Source of the DNA: Cupriavidus oxalaticus
GTDB taxonomy: Bacteria; Pseudomonadota; Gammaproteobacteria; Burkholderiales; Burkholderiaceae
Length of the DNA: 64,000 nucleotides
Assembly: GCF_004768545.1 (NCBI RefSeq)
Contig: NZ_CP038634.1
Span: 1,240,001-1,304,000, forward strand
Direction: 5' to 3'
Under the pieces are notes generated by a model, which was not told the DNA's origin, searched no databases, and worked only from the letters and a program-made list of their open reading frames with translations. A program made the translations under genes and the position numbers. Below are positions 1 through 8,598 of this stretch, piece by piece (the first letter of the stretch is position 1; the number at the start of each line of letters is the position of its first letter).

Positions 1-2
1 TC

Positions 3-308
3 GCGCCCGATGCCTGCCTGGTCAACCGCTATGTGCCGGGCACGCGCCTGTCGCTGCACCAGGACCGCGATGAACGCGACTTCGGCGCGCCGATCGTATC
101 GGTCTCGCTGGGCTTGCCAGCGGTATTCCTGTTCGGCGGCATGCGCCGCGCGGACCGGCCGCAGCGCGTGCGGCTGGCGCATGGCGACGTGGTGGTGTGG
201 GGCGGCCCGTCGCGGCTGGCCTTCCACGGCGTGGCGCCGCTGGCCGATGGGGATCATCCGCTGCTGGGACGCGCGCGCGTCAACCTGACGTTGCGCAAGG
301 CGCTGTGA
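3..308 (+). CDS. alkB: DNA oxidative demethylase AlkB, 3' part only
   Basis: This is the C-terminal part of an Fe(II)/2-oxoglutarate dioxygenase that removes alkyl groups from DNA bases; the 5' end lies outside the window. The visible frame reads NRYVPGTRLSLHQDRDE, carrying the HxD iron ligands of the family. The third iron-binding histidine is in RLAFHGV. The C-terminal RVNLTLRKAL carries two arginines spaced like those that bind 2-oxoglutarate in E. coli AlkB. The frame ends with TGA at 306-308. A GFA-fold gene follows about 90 bases downstream on the same strand; no link between them is evident. Confidence 0.88.
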   Translation, partial: APDACLVNRYVPGTRLSLHQDRDERDFGAPIVSVSLGLPAVFLFGGMRRADRPQRVRLAHGDVVVWGGPSRLAFHGVAPLADGDHPLLGRARVNLTLRKAL

Positions 309-400
309 CGCGAGCCTGGCGCGGCTTGGTTTTGCACTTTGGGCAGGGTTTTCTACAGTCAAGGGACTGCCGAAAACGCCAACGCGCAAAGGATCCCACC

Positions 401-886
401 ATGCATCTCGAAGGCTCCTGCCATTGTGGCGCCGTCCATTTCTCGCTGGAATCGGACTCGCCGTGCCCGTACATGCACTGCCATTGCTCGATCTGCCGCA
501 AGACCGCCGGCGGCGGCGGCTATGCGATCAATATCGGCGGCGATGCCGCCACGCTGCACGTGCGCGGGCGCAAACACCTGGGCATCTACCACGCGGTGCT
601 GCGCGAGCCGGGCAAGCGCGCGCGGCGCTCGCCGGCACAGCGGCATTTCTGCGTGAAGTGCGGCAGCGCGCTGTGGCTGTGGGATCCGCGCTGGCCGGAG
701 CTGGTGTATCCGCATGCCTCGGCCATCGACACGCCGCTGCCGCGCCCGCCCGAGGTGGTGGAAGCCTCGCTGGAATCCGCCGCGCCATGGGTCGATGTGC
801 CCAAGGGCAAGGGCCACGTGCGCTGCGACACGTGGCCGGAGGAATCGCTGGCCGACTGGCACAAGCGCCACGGCTTGTCCTCCTGA
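401..886 (+). CDS. GFA/CENP-V-fold zinc protein
   Basis: A 161-residue protein of the glutathione-dependent formaldehyde-activating (GFA) fold. The N-terminus has the paired-cysteine zinc site GSCHCGAVHF, followed by CHCSICRKTAGG and, later, FCVKCGSALW, which together match the family's zinc-binding cysteines. The ATG at 401 is chosen because the zinc fold begins right after it; the frame is open further upstream but that sequence is low-complexity and runs into alkB. Most members lack proven activity on S-hydroxymethylglutathione, so the substrate is unknown. No signal peptide or membrane segment is visible. Confidence 0.8.
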   Translation: MHLEGSCHCGAVHFSLESDSPCPYMHCHCSICRKTAGGGGYAINIGGDAATLHVRGRKHLGIYHAVLREPGKRARRSPAQRHFCVKCGSALWLWDPRWPELVYPHASAIDTPLPRPPEVVEASLESAAPWVDVPKGKGHVRCDTWPEESLADWHKRHGLSS

Positions 887-935
887 CGGCACCCATCCCC
901 CACTGCCTGGCGCGGCCTCGCTGCCGGCCAGTGGC

Positions 936-1853
936 TCAGGCCGGCAGGAAACCCTCCACCGTCAGGTAGCGTTCGCCGGTGTCGTAGTTGAAGCCGAGCA
1001 CGCGCGCATTGGCGGGCAGCTCCGGCAGCTTCTGCGCGATCGCGGCCAGCGTCGCGCCGGACGAGATGCCGACCAGGATGCCTTCTTCGCGCGCGCAGCG
1101 GCGGGCCATCTCGCGCGCGGGTTCGGCATCGACCTGGATCACGCCGTCGAGCAGCGCGGTGTCGAGGTTCTTCGGGATAAAGCCCGCGCCGATGCCCTGG
1201 ATCGGATGCGGTGCCGGCGCGCCGCCGGAGATCACCGGCGAGGCCACCGGCTCGACGCCGAAGACCTTGAGCTGCGGCCACTTGTCCTTCAGCACCCGGG
1301 CGCAGCCGGTCAGGTGGCCGCCGGTGCCGACGCCGGTGATGAGCACGTCAAGCCCTTCGGGGAAGTCGTTCAGGATTTCCTGCGCGGTGGTGCGCACGTG
1401 CACGTCGATGTTGGCGGGGTTCTCGAACTGTTGCGGCATCCAGGCGCCGGGCGTGGCGGCAACCAGTTCCTCGGCACGCGCGATCGCGCCCTTCATGCCC
1501 TTCTCGCGCGGAGTCAGGTCGAAGCTGGCGCCGTAGGCCAGCATCAGCCGGCGGCGCTCGATCGACATGCTGTCCGGCATCACCAGCACCAGCTTGTAGC
1601 CCTTGACCGCGGCCACCATTGCCAGGCCTATGCCGGTATTGCCGGAGGTCGGCTCGATGATGGTGCCGCCCGGCTTCAGCACGCCACGGCGCTCGGCGTC
1701 TTCGACCATCGACAGCGCAATGCGGTCCTTGATCGAGGCGCCGGGATTGCTGCGCTCGGACTTGATCCAGACTTCGTGCCCGCTGCCGAACAGGCGGTTG
1801 ATGCGGATATGCGGGGTATTGCCGATCGTCTGCAGGATGTTCTGGACCTTCAT
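936..1853 (-). CDS. Cysteine synthase, CysK/CysM type
   Basis: A 305-residue PLP enzyme that makes cysteine from O-acetylserine and sulfide. It opens with [14 protein letters not shown], has the PLP lysine near residue 42 in [10 protein letters not shown], the phosphate-binding PTSGNTG near 68-74, and [10 protein letters not shown] further on. Length matches the family (about 300). The start at 1853 has a GGAG ribosome-binding site seven bases upstream; an upstream in-frame ATG would add 15 residues unlike the family. From sequence alone CysK and CysM cannot be separated safely, so no symbol is given. An unrelated N-terminal stub of another cysteine synthase occurs at 21124-21219. Confidence 0.9.
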   Translation of the reverse strand: MKVQNILQTIGNTPHIRINRLFGSGHEVWIKSERSNPGASIKDRIALSMVEDAERRGVLKPGGTIIEPTSGNTGIGLAMVAAVKGYKLVLVMPDSMSIERRRLMLAYGASFDLTPREKGMKGAIARAEELVAATPGAWMPQQFENPANIDVHVRTTAQEILNDFPEGLDVLITGVGTGGHLTGCARVLKDKWPQLKVFGVEPVASPVISGGAPAPHPIQGIGAGFIPKNLDTALLDGVIQVDAEPAREMARRCAREEGILVGISSGATLAAIAQKLPELPANARVLGFNYDTGERYLTVEGFLPA

Positions 1854-2040
1854 CGTGTTCTCCGTGGCGGGCGCGGCGCGGCAGGGCCCTGGGGGCAACG
1901 GCGTCGCTGGATCGAAATGAACGGAAGATTTTAGTGCAAAGCGGCCACGGGGCCCGTGGCGTAGGATGGTGCCCCGCTGCGCTTTCCGCTTTCGCGCTTC
2001 CGGTGTTCCACCCCTGCGCTTTCACGCGCCGCGCATGCGC

Positions 2041-2658
2041 CTATTTGCGGAACACCAGGCTGAAGTTGTTGGCCGGCATCGGCACCGGCTCGTCGCAGCG
2101 CAATCCCTGTGCGGCGCCCAGCGCAACCACGTCCTCCATGTCGCGCACGCCCCAGTCAGCGTCGGTGGCGCGCAGCTGGGCGTCGAAGGCGGCATTGCTC
2201 GGCGCGGTATGTGCGCCGCCGCGGCGATAGGGACCATACAGGTAGAGCACGCCGCCAGGCTTCAGCAGCCTCCCTGCGCCTGCGAACAGTGCTTCGGCCG
2301 CGGCCCACGGCGAGATATGGAGCATATTGATGCAGACCATCGCATCGGCCGCATCGATGCCCCAGGGCTGGCGGCACACGTCAAGGTCCAGCGGCGCGCG
2401 CACATTGGCCAACCCCGCATGCGCGGTCCATGCGGCGATCGATTCACGCGCGGCACGGTCGGGATCGCTCGGCTGCCAGGTCAGGCCTGGAAACGCCGCG
2501 GCAAAGTGCACCGCGTGCTGGCCAGTGCCGCTGGCGATTTCCAGGACCGTGCCGCTGGCGGGCAGCACATTGCGCAGCACCGCGAGGATGGGCTCGCGAT
2601 TGCGCTCGGTGGCGGGCGCCATGCGGCGTGCGTCGGGGTCGTGGGTCTGGTCGGTCAT
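2041..2658 (-). CDS. DUF938-family SAM-dependent methyltransferase
   Basis: A 205-residue class I methyltransferase-like protein of the DUF938 family. It begins with a conserved ARRMAPATERNREPI segment, followed by the SAM-binding VLEIASGTGQHAVHFA and an acidic VCINMLHISPW motif IV region. The chosen ATG at 2658 gives the usual DUF938 N-terminus; earlier in-frame starts add an alanine-rich stretch without support. No membrane segment is visible and the substrate is unknown. It lies between the cysteine synthase and phoX, all on the minus strand but separated by about 110-190 bases, so co-transcription is not obvious. Confidence 0.82.
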   Translation of the reverse strand: MTDQTHDPDARRMAPATERNREPILAVLRNVLPASGTVLEIASGTGQHAVHFAAAFPGLTWQPSDPDRAARESIAAWTAHAGLANVRAPLDLDVCRQPWGIDAADAMVCINMLHISPWAAAEALFAGAGRLLKPGGVLYLYGPYRRGGAHTAPSNAAFDAQLRATDADWGVRDMEDVVALGAAQGLRCDEPVPMPANNFSLVFRK

Positions 2659-2771
2659 GGCGACTGGCTCGTTTGCCGGGTGAACGGCTAGCGTAGCAGA
2701 GTCTGCGCGGACCCGGGATGCACTGGCGGCGGCCAAGGCCGCCGCCTTCATGCTACAGCGCCCGCTTGCGG

Positions 2772-4760
2772 TCAGGCCTTCGCCAGCTTCACGCCCGTCG
2801 GGTCGCCGGTCAGGTACCCCACCGCCGCGCCGAAGCGGTCCTTGTAATTGGCACGCACCAGTGGGTCCAGCGTCGGCTTGACCACGTCATGCAGCGGCGA
2901 TTCCCAGTCGCCCACGTGCTGGAAGTTGCTCATCACGTAGGTCCAGCCGTTGATCTCGTCCACCGCATGCAAGCCGGTCGACTCGGCGCCGGCCGGGCAC
3001 GACAGCACGCGGCTGAGCACCTTAGTGTCGACGTTGTAGGCCCACAGGAAGTTGTTGACGTGGGTGTTGCTGTCCTCGCCGACGAACAGCGTGCGCAGCT
3101 TCTCCGAGAACTTGAGGTTGTCGGGCGTGGCGACCTTGTCCGGGTTGGCGAAGTTGCCGAGCGCATCCTGCTGCTTCATCTTGCCGCCGCCGAGGTCTTC
3201 GCTGACCAGTGCCGGCACCGCGGCCATGTCGACCGGCACCCATTCGCTGTTGATGGCGTTGCCGCTCTTGTCGGTCTGTCCACCTTTCAGGTTCAGCTCA
3301 TAGACGGCGCCGGAGTACGGGCCTTCGACCTGGATGTCGCCCTGGTTGGCGGCGTTGCCGGTGAGCATGCTCGACTCGATGCGCGACATCGCCGAGTAGG
3401 CTTTCTTGTCCCTGATGTTGACCGTGGTGCCTTCCATCTTGGTAAAGCCCAGGCTGCCGCCGACCAGCGCGGCGTAGCGGTGGGTTTCCAGGTAGGCCGC
3501 GGCCTTTTCCATGCCCGGCACCAGCTTGATCCAGTTGGCCTTGCCGTTGTACAGGATGCGGGTGTAGCTGCTGTCGTTCGGGTTGACGGTCTGCACGTCC
3601 ATGATGTCGGCCAGCCTGATGCCGCCATCGACCAGCGCGCGGATCTCGGCACTGGTGGCGCTGCCCAGCTTGATCCACGACAGCGTGGCGCTGCCCGGGC
3701 CGACGCCCGAGGTCTGCTGCCACTTGCCCACGTAAAGCGAGCCGCTGGACAGGTCGCGCGCGCTGTCGGCGATAAACATGAACAAGCCGCCGTTGGTGGC
3801 ATCGTCGCCCATCAGCACGGTGCGCTCGTCGGGCATGACCTGCACCAGTTCGTGCGAGATGCGGCCCAGGCAGTAGTGCTTCCTGATGGTGCCGGTGCCG
3901 TCGGGGTTGACCGTCACTTCGGGCAGGTGGCCATAGTTGTAGGCATTGGCCCTGGCGGGGTCGCCATACAGGTTCTGGCTGTAGCCCTGCAGTTGCGTGA
4001 CCGCCGCGGCGTCCTTCAGGTCGGTCTCGTACTCTTCGCTCGACAGGTGGGTGTTCCACGGCGACAGGCTCGCGCCGCAGGTGATCCACAGGCCGTTGAC
4101 GCCGGAGGTATCGACGTTGTGGTACTTCACCGGGGTCAGCTTGCCGGTGGCCGGGTCCTGGTCCAGCGTCACGACAGCGATCGGCGACGGCAGCAGGCCG
4201 TACATGCTGGTGTTGTTCTGGTTGCGCGAGGTGTACTCGAACTGCACCACCGCAAACACGGTATTGCCCTTGACGCCGGGCACCGTCGGGTTGGCCAGCT
4301 TCAGCAGCGAGCTGCCGTCCGGTGCGTCGGAGAAGAACTGGCGTTCCTTGCCGGCCACGGAGGTGTCCATGATCGGCTGGTTGTTGATGTTGTAGTAGCC
4401 GCCGGCCACGATGGTGCCGCCCTTGCCGTCCGGCAGCGTGTCGCCGGTGACGAAGAACGGCTGGTAGGCAAGCTTGTAGGTGGTGCTGCTGCCGTCGCTG
4501 AACGACACCTTCAGGCTCGAGCCGACAGTGGTGGTCGCCATCGCGGCGGCATCCGACAGCGTGGGCGCGCTCATGGGAATGAACTCGGCCGTGGTGAAGG
4601 TGGCGCCAGGCGCCGGGCCAGTGGCGGGCGCGGCCACGGCATCGTCGCTGCCGCCGCAGCCGGCCAGCAGGCCGGCGGAAGCCAGGCCAAACGGAAGCAT
4701 CGGCGCGCCCGCCAGCAGTTTCAGGGCCTTGCGGCGGCCAGCATCAGGTTGTTGTTGCAT
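2772..4760 (-). CDS. phoX: PhoX-family (DUF839) alkaline phosphatase
   Basis: A 662-residue exported protein of the PhoX/DUF839 family; characterised members are calcium/iron phosphomonoesterases that act in the periplasm. The N-terminus has a twin arginine at residues 9-10 (RRKALKLLAGAP), a hydrophobic core and a lipobox-like LAGC, so Tat export and possible lipidation are both plausible. Family-type segments include SPWNTHLSSEE, GRISHELVQVMPDERTV and GDDATNGGLFMF. The ATG at 4760 places the twin arginine at the correct distance. A Pho-box-like repeat lies about 140 bases upstream, fitting induction by phosphate starvation. Activity against phosphate monoesters is inferred from the family. 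Confidence 0.85.
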   Translation of the reverse strand: MQQQPDAGRRKALKLLAGAPMLPFGLASAGLLAGCGGSDDAVAAPATGPAPGATFTTAEFIPMSAPTLSDAAAMATTTVGSSLKVSFSDGSSTTYKLAYQPFFVTGDTLPDGKGGTIVAGGYYNINNQPIMDTSVAGKERQFFSDAPDGSSLLKLANPTVPGVKGNTVFAVVQFEYTSRNQNNTSMYGLLPSPIAVVTLDQDPATGKLTPVKYHNVDTSGVNGLWITCGASLSPWNTHLSSEEYETDLKDAAAVTQLQGYSQNLYGDPARANAYNYGHLPEVTVNPDGTGTIRKHYCLGRISHELVQVMPDERTVLMGDDATNGGLFMFIADSARDLSSGSLYVGKWQQTSGVGPGSATLSWIKLGSATSAEIRALVDGGIRLADIMDVQTVNPNDSSYTRILYNGKANWIKLVPGMEKAAAYLETHRYAALVGGSLGFTKMEGTTVNIRDKKAYSAMSRIESSMLTGNAANQGDIQVEGPYSGAVYELNLKGGQTDKSGNAINSEWVPVDMAAVPALVSEDLGGGKMKQQDALGNFANPDKVATPDNLKFSEKLRTLFVGEDSNTHVNNFLWAYNVDTKVLSRVLSCPAGAESTGLHAVDEINGWTYVMSNFQHVGDWESPLHDVVKPTLDPLVRANYKDRFGAAVGYLTGDPTGVKLAKA

Positions 4761-4902
4761 GGTTTTATCCGGGGAAAGGGATGGATCTGGTTTTTTTGAC
4801 CGCTTGATCGCGCCGGCACCGCGCGGGCGGCCGGGCACCTGTTGGCACAGGCGGGCGGCGGGCGGCATTGCGCCCGACAGCCGGAGATCGTAGGGCGTCT
4901 TT

Positions 4903-4920
4903 GTGACAGGAAGTTGACGA
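4903..4920 (-). promoter_or_regulatory. Candidate Pho box upstream of phoX
   Basis: On the minus strand this reads TCGTCAA-CTTC-CTGTCAC: two 7-base direct repeats spaced 11 bases apart, the arrangement bound by PhoB; the second repeat matches CTGTCA exactly and the first is degenerate. A TACGAT -10-like hexamer follows 10 bases after the second repeat, the spacing usual for PhoB-dependent promoters. The next gene downstream is the PhoX phosphatase, which agrees with this reading. It was found by eye, without a score. Confidence 0.5.
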
Positions 4921-5035
4921 TGCAACACTTCACATGGGAGCCACGGCCGGGGTGCCTCATCCGCTGCGGTACACTTCCCGCTTCTGTCCGCGGCCGCACC
5001 GCGCAGCTTCTTCCAGCTTTTTCCGCCCTTCCCGC

Positions 5036-5653
5036 TTGCCGACCTACACGCTAGCCCACCCTGTCCAGGCCGAAGTCGAAATCCGCAAGAGCCGTTTCCT
5101 GGCCCTGGCCTTGCCGGTGGCCGACCGCGACGCGGCCATGGCCGCGCTGCAGGCGCTGCGCGCGGAACACCCCACCGCTACCCATGTGTGCTGGGCGCTG
5201 CTCGCCGGCGGCGCGTCGGGCATGTCCGACGACGGCGAACCTTCGGGTACCGCCGGCCGGCCGATCCTGGAAGTGCTGCGCCACCACGACCTCGACGGCG
5301 TGCTGGCCGCGGTGGTGCGTTACTACGGCGGCGTCAAGCTGGGCGCTGGCGGGTTGGTGCGCGCTTACACCGATGCCATCGCCGCCGCGCTGAAATCGGC
5401 CGAACGCATCGAGCGCATCGCCTACGCCACGCTGACGATATCGATCGACTATGCCGACGAGCCACGCGTGCGCCGCTGGATCGAACAGGCCGCCCAACAT
5501 GGCTGCACGCTGGCCGATACCGCCTATGGCGCGCTGGCAACGCTGGTGCTGCGCCTTCCCGCCACGCAAGTGGATACGGCGCGCGATGCCTTGCGCGACG
5601 CCACCCATGGGCGCGCGCAATTTCCGCAGGCACAGGACGATTCCCATGGATGA
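5036..5653 (+). CDS. YigZ/IMPACT-family protein
   Basis: A protein of about 205 residues of the YigZ/IMPACT (UPF0029) family, which in other organisms affects translation control or ribosome function. Recognisable segments are EVEIRKSRFLA near the start, GMSDDGEPSGTAGRPIL and VVRYYGGVKLGAGGLVRAY, both family signatures. No ATG is well placed: the frame is open from 4934, but family similarity starts at about PTYTLAHPVQ, so the TTG at 5036 is taken as start; this is uncertain. The 3' end overlaps the ferredoxin gene by 8 bases, which suggests translational coupling. Confidence 0.8.
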   Translation: MPTYTLAHPVQAEVEIRKSRFLALALPVADRDAAMAALQALRAEHPTATHVCWALLAGGASGMSDDGEPSGTAGRPILEVLRHHDLDGVLAAVVRYYGGVKLGAGGLVRAYTDAIAAALKSAERIERIAYATLTISIDYADEPRVRRWIEQAAQHGCTLADTAYGALATLVLRLPATQVDTARDALRDATHGRAQFPQAQDDSHG

Positions 5654-5960
5654 ACGCGATGCGTCCATAGCGGACATCGGCGGCGAATTCACCGCGCAGG
5701 TGCTGCCAGGCGGCCAGACTTTTGCCGCCCCGGCCGCGCTAAGCTTGCTGGAAGCCGCCTTGCTGGACGGCGTGCCGCTGCCCAACTCCTGCCGCAACGG
5801 CACTTGCCGCGCCTGTGCCAGCCGGCTGCATGCCGGATCGATCCGCTACCGGATCGAATGGCCCGGGCTGAGCCTGGATGAGAAAGAGGAAGGGTTGATC
5901 CTGCCGTGCGTGGCTTGTGCGGTCACTGATGTAGTGATCGAGCCGGTGACGCTGGGGTGA
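5646..5960 (+). CDS. 2Fe-2S plant-type ferredoxin
   Basis: A 104-residue soluble ferredoxin. The four cluster ligands are C49, C54 and C57 in PNSCRNGTCRAC and C88 in LPC, the pattern of plant-type 2Fe-2S domains. The ATG at 5646 lies within the end of the YigZ-family gene (8-base overlap), so the two are probably translated together. Electron partners are not evident. The last codons (VTLG) and the stop lie inside a run of 11-base tandem repeats that continues 37 bases past the gene. Confidence 0.88.
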   Translation: MDERDASIADIGGEFTAQVLPGGQTFAAPAALSLLEAALLDGVPLPNSCRNGTCRACASRLHAGSIRYRIEWPGLSLDEKEEGLILPCVACAVTDVVIEPVTLG

Positions 5961-5997
5961 CGCCGGGGTGACGCCGGGGTGACGCCCGGGTGACGCT
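5945..5997. repeat. 11-bp tandem repeat, about 4.8 copies
   Basis: GGTGACGCYGG is repeated with an 11-base period from 5945 to 5997, the last copy partial. The repeat starts inside the final codons of the ferredoxin gene and fills the gap to the convergent esterase gene. Each copy carries TGA, so changes in copy number would leave the ferredoxin stop nearly unchanged. Confidence 0.85.
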
Positions 5998-5999
5998 CC

Positions 6000-7100
6000 T
6001 CACCCCCCGACCGCCAGAAAAAACCGCAACGCCAGCTTCAGCCCATCCGGCCCCGCCGGATCCGAGAACGCGTGCCCCCCGGCTCCGCCACTCCACGCAT
6101 GGCCGAGCCCTTCGACCCGCACCAGCCGCATGTAAGGCGCCTTGCCCTCGGTCCAGTCGAACACATCGACCGCACGCCGCATGCCGCGCTGGGCGCGCCG
6201 CGCCGGCACCGCGGCAAGCGGATGGGCGCCTTCGGGCTGCAGGTGCATCCACAGTGCCGCCGCCGCGGTGGCATTGCTGAAGTCGACCATGGCGTCGGCG
6301 TCGCCATGCAGCAGCAGCAGCGGCGGCGGGCGCCGGCCGGCAAGGCCGAGGCGCAGCGCGTGGACGGCCTGCGCATCGGGCCCGCGCTGGCCGCGCATCG
6401 CGCGTGTGGCCTGCGCCGCGTTGGTGGCGCTCCACGGCACCGCACCGGAATGCGAGCCCACCGCCGCGAAGCGCGCGGGATAGCGCAGGCCGAGCGTCAA
6501 AGCCATCGCCCCGCCCGCTGACAAGCCGAGCACGCTGACGCGGTTAGCCGCCACCGGATGCGTGCGGCATGCCTGCTCGACCAGCGCCATCAGCAGGCCC
6601 GCTTCCACCGCACCGTGCCCGGCGGGCTTAAACCAGTTCCAGCAGCGCTGCGCGTTCGCCTGCGAACTCTGCTCGGGCAACAGCACCACCCAGCCCGCCT
6701 CGCGCGCCACGGCGGCAGCACGCGTGACCGCTGCAAAGCTGGCGGTGTCCTGCCCGCAGCCATGCAGCAACACCAGCATCGGTGCGCGCCGCCTGCCATT
6801 GGCGCCCGCCGGCACGAAGATGCGATAGCGCCGCGGCGCGAGCGGCCCGGCGCCCCAGCTGCCCTCCTCCCAGCGGCCGCTGCCGCGGCTGCGCGGCGGC
6901 TCGGCCGGCGACACCACGCCGGACAGCGCGCGCTGCGTGGCCGCGGTGAGTGCAGCGGATTGCTTCACCGCGTTGCGCACGATGGCTTCGGTCATCGGCT
7001 TGGTGATGTTGCGGTTGACCGCGCGCTGCATGCGGCGGGCATTGCGCGTGGCGGCCTTGTTCAGCGTGGACCAGAGCTTTGCACCGGAAGAGCGGGGCAT
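6000..7100 (-). CDS. PHB depolymerase-family esterase
   Basis: A 366-residue alpha/beta hydrolase of the PHB depolymerase (LpqC-like) family. The core contains the oxyanion segment LVLLHGCGQD, the nucleophile elbow GLSAG, an aspartate in LLHGDADAMVD and the histidine in GLGHAWSGG. An N-terminal 90-residue stretch is basic and alanine-rich (KLWSTLNKAATRNARRMQR), resembling the amphipathic leader of family members; no clear cleavable signal peptide is visible. The ATG at 7100 follows an AGGA motif. Whether it attacks polyhydroxybutyrate, its oligomers or another ester cannot be told. Confidence 0.8.
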   Translation of the reverse strand: MPRSSGAKLWSTLNKAATRNARRMQRAVNRNITKPMTEAIVRNAVKQSAALTAATQRALSGVVSPAEPPRSRGSGRWEEGSWGAGPLAPRRYRIFVPAGANGRRRAPMLVLLHGCGQDTASFAAVTRAAAVAREAGWVVLLPEQSSQANAQRCWNWFKPAGHGAVEAGLLMALVEQACRTHPVAANRVSVLGLSAGGAMALTLGLRYPARFAAVGSHSGAVPWSATNAAQATRAMRGQRGPDAQAVHALRLGLAGRRPPPLLLLHGDADAMVDFSNATAAAALWMHLQPEGAHPLAAVPARRAQRGMRRAVDVFDWTEGKAPYMRLVRVEGLGHAWSGGAGGHAFSDPAGPDGLKLALRFFLAVGG

Positions 7101-7252
7101 GCGTCGTCCTGTCGGTGTGGGTAACCCGTGCATCATATGCCGAGTCGCGTGCATGGCATGGCGCACAGCATCGGCTTTGCATGCAACGCGATCGCGATCA
7201 CTGCCTACAATGCAAGGGTCGTGTCGCGCCGAGGCACGGACAGGAGGCGAGC

Positions 7253-7453
7253 ATGATCGATGCAACGAGCCAGTTCAGGCCTTTGGATCCGGGCCGCGTT
7301 AACCTGATGGATCCGCTTGAAGTGCAGTACTGGTGCCGCGAGCTTCACTGCAGCGAGCAGGATCTCGAAGCGGCCGTCGATGCCGCCGGCGACCATATCG
7401 CCGCGGTTCGGGACCAGCTGGAGTCAAGCCAGCCGGGCACCCCGCCCCACTGA
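7253..7453 (+). CDS. DUF3606-family small protein
   Basis: A 66-residue protein. The segment VNLMDPLEVQYWCRELHCSE followed by a helix matches the DUF3606 pattern (N-x-x-E/D-P-x-E-V-x-Y-W-x-x-x-L) seen in small bacterial proteins of unknown function. The ATG at 7253 is preceded by a strong AGGAGG at good spacing. It is transcribed away from the esterase gene, so the 150 bases between them hold two divergent promoters. Confidence 0.72.
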   Translation: MIDATSQFRPLDPGRVNLMDPLEVQYWCRELHCSEQDLEAAVDAAGDHIAAVRDQLESSQPGTPPH

Positions 7454-7750
7454 AGGCGCAGGCACGGCCGGATCACGCCGGCCGTGCCTGTCATGAACCC
7501 GCTTGCCGGTCCAGGGCCGCGCCGTCGATCAAACGGCTCGAATACCCCGGACCGTCCCAGTGCTGGCCGGTGCGCCAGCGTCAGCCGCATACCCGGAATA
7601 AGCGCAGTGCAGACCGGAATTCAGTAATGCTGAGTTCGCGCGGGGCGATTTTTGCTGCATGATTTCGGGCCCGGATCAGGCGTGGCAGCAGATCGCGCCA
7701 ACCCGGGAGTTCGGAGTACGAAGGGGTCACCTACACGAGGACGCATCGAC

Positions 7751-8500
7751 ATGACCATCAAGCTGCCGGCCATCACCATTTGCGCAGCCCTGCTCGCCCC
7801 TGCCGCCTGGGCAGGCAACGACACCCACTGGACCTACGCCGGGCCGACCGGCGCCAGCCATTGGGGCGAGCTCGACGCCGGCTACAAGACCTGCACGCTG
7901 GGCAAGCACCAGTCGCCCATCGATATCCGTACCAACAAGACCGTGAGCGCAGACCTGAAGCCGATCGGCTTTGGCTACACCGCAACGCCGGCAACCGTGG
8001 TCAACAACGGCCATACCATCCAGGTCAACCTGCCTGCGGGCGGGCAGGCCGAGTTCGACGGCGCGGCGTACAAGCTGGTGCAATTCCACTTCCATACGCC
8101 GAGCGAAGAGAAGATCAACGGCAAGGCCTATCCGCTGGTGGCGCACCTGGTGCACCAGAACGCCGAAGGCAAGCTGGCGGTGGTGGCGGTGCTGTTCAAG
8201 ACCGGGCGCGAAAACGCGGCGTTGCAGCCGGTCTTTGCCAGCCTGCCGGCCAAGGCCGGCGAGTCGCGCGAGCTGGGTGCGCCGATTGACGTGGCGGCGC
8301 TGCTGCCTGCGCAGCAATCCTACTGGGCGTTCACCGGCTCGCTGACCACGCCGCCTTGCAGCGAGGATGTGCGATGGCAGGTGTTGAAGACGCCGGTGGA
8401 GATTTCGGCGGCGCAACTGGCGACGTTCCGCAAGCTCTACCCGATGAATGCGCGGCCGGTGCAGCCGTTGAATGGGCGAGTGGTGCAGGCGGGGCGGTGA
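7751..8500 (+). CDS. Periplasmic alpha-type carbonic anhydrase
   Basis: A 249-residue alpha-carbonic anhydrase that interconverts CO2 and bicarbonate. A signal peptide ends near AAWAG. The zinc histidines are in QFHFHTPSE and AHLVHQN, and family motifs GKHQSPIDI and LTTPPCSEDVRW are intact. Length is normal for bacterial periplasmic members. The ATG at 7751 directly starts the signal peptide; the frame is open further upstream but the extra sequence is not signal-like. It ends 44 bases before a GC-rich stem-loop repeat. Confidence 0.92.
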   Translation: MTIKLPAITICAALLAPAAWAGNDTHWTYAGPTGASHWGELDAGYKTCTLGKHQSPIDIRTNKTVSADLKPIGFGYTATPATVVNNGHTIQVNLPAGGQAEFDGAAYKLVQFHFHTPSEEKINGKAYPLVAHLVHQNAEGKLAVVAVLFKTGRENAALQPVFASLPAKAGESRELGAPIDVAALLPAQQSYWAFTGSLTTPPCSEDVRWQVLKTPVEISAAQLATFRKLYPMNARPVQPLNGRVVQAGR

Positions 8501-8543
8501 GGATCGTTCGCGTACCCATGACCTTTGCTTAACCGACTGGGTG

Positions 8544-8572
8544 CTCCCTCTCCCGCAAGCGGGAGAGGGGAG
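8544..8572. repeat. Intergenic GC-rich stem-loop, copy 1
   Basis: CCCTCTCCCGC-AA-GCGGGAGAGGG is a perfect 11-base-pair inverted repeat with a two-base loop, between convergent carbonic anhydrase and TauE/SafE genes. Related stem-loops lie at 17859-17892 and 41771-41800. It may act as a bidirectional transcription stop, but no T-tract follows. Confidence 0.75.
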
Positions 8573-8598
8573 AAAACCGATCGTATGCGAAAGCGTGA

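Noticed and set aside
2718..4799. Long open frame on the + strand antisense to phoX
   Set aside because: It mirrors phoX, which has a signal peptide and family motifs. The antisense translation is rich in Arg, His, Val and Gln with no recognisable domain, as expected for GC-rich shadow frames.
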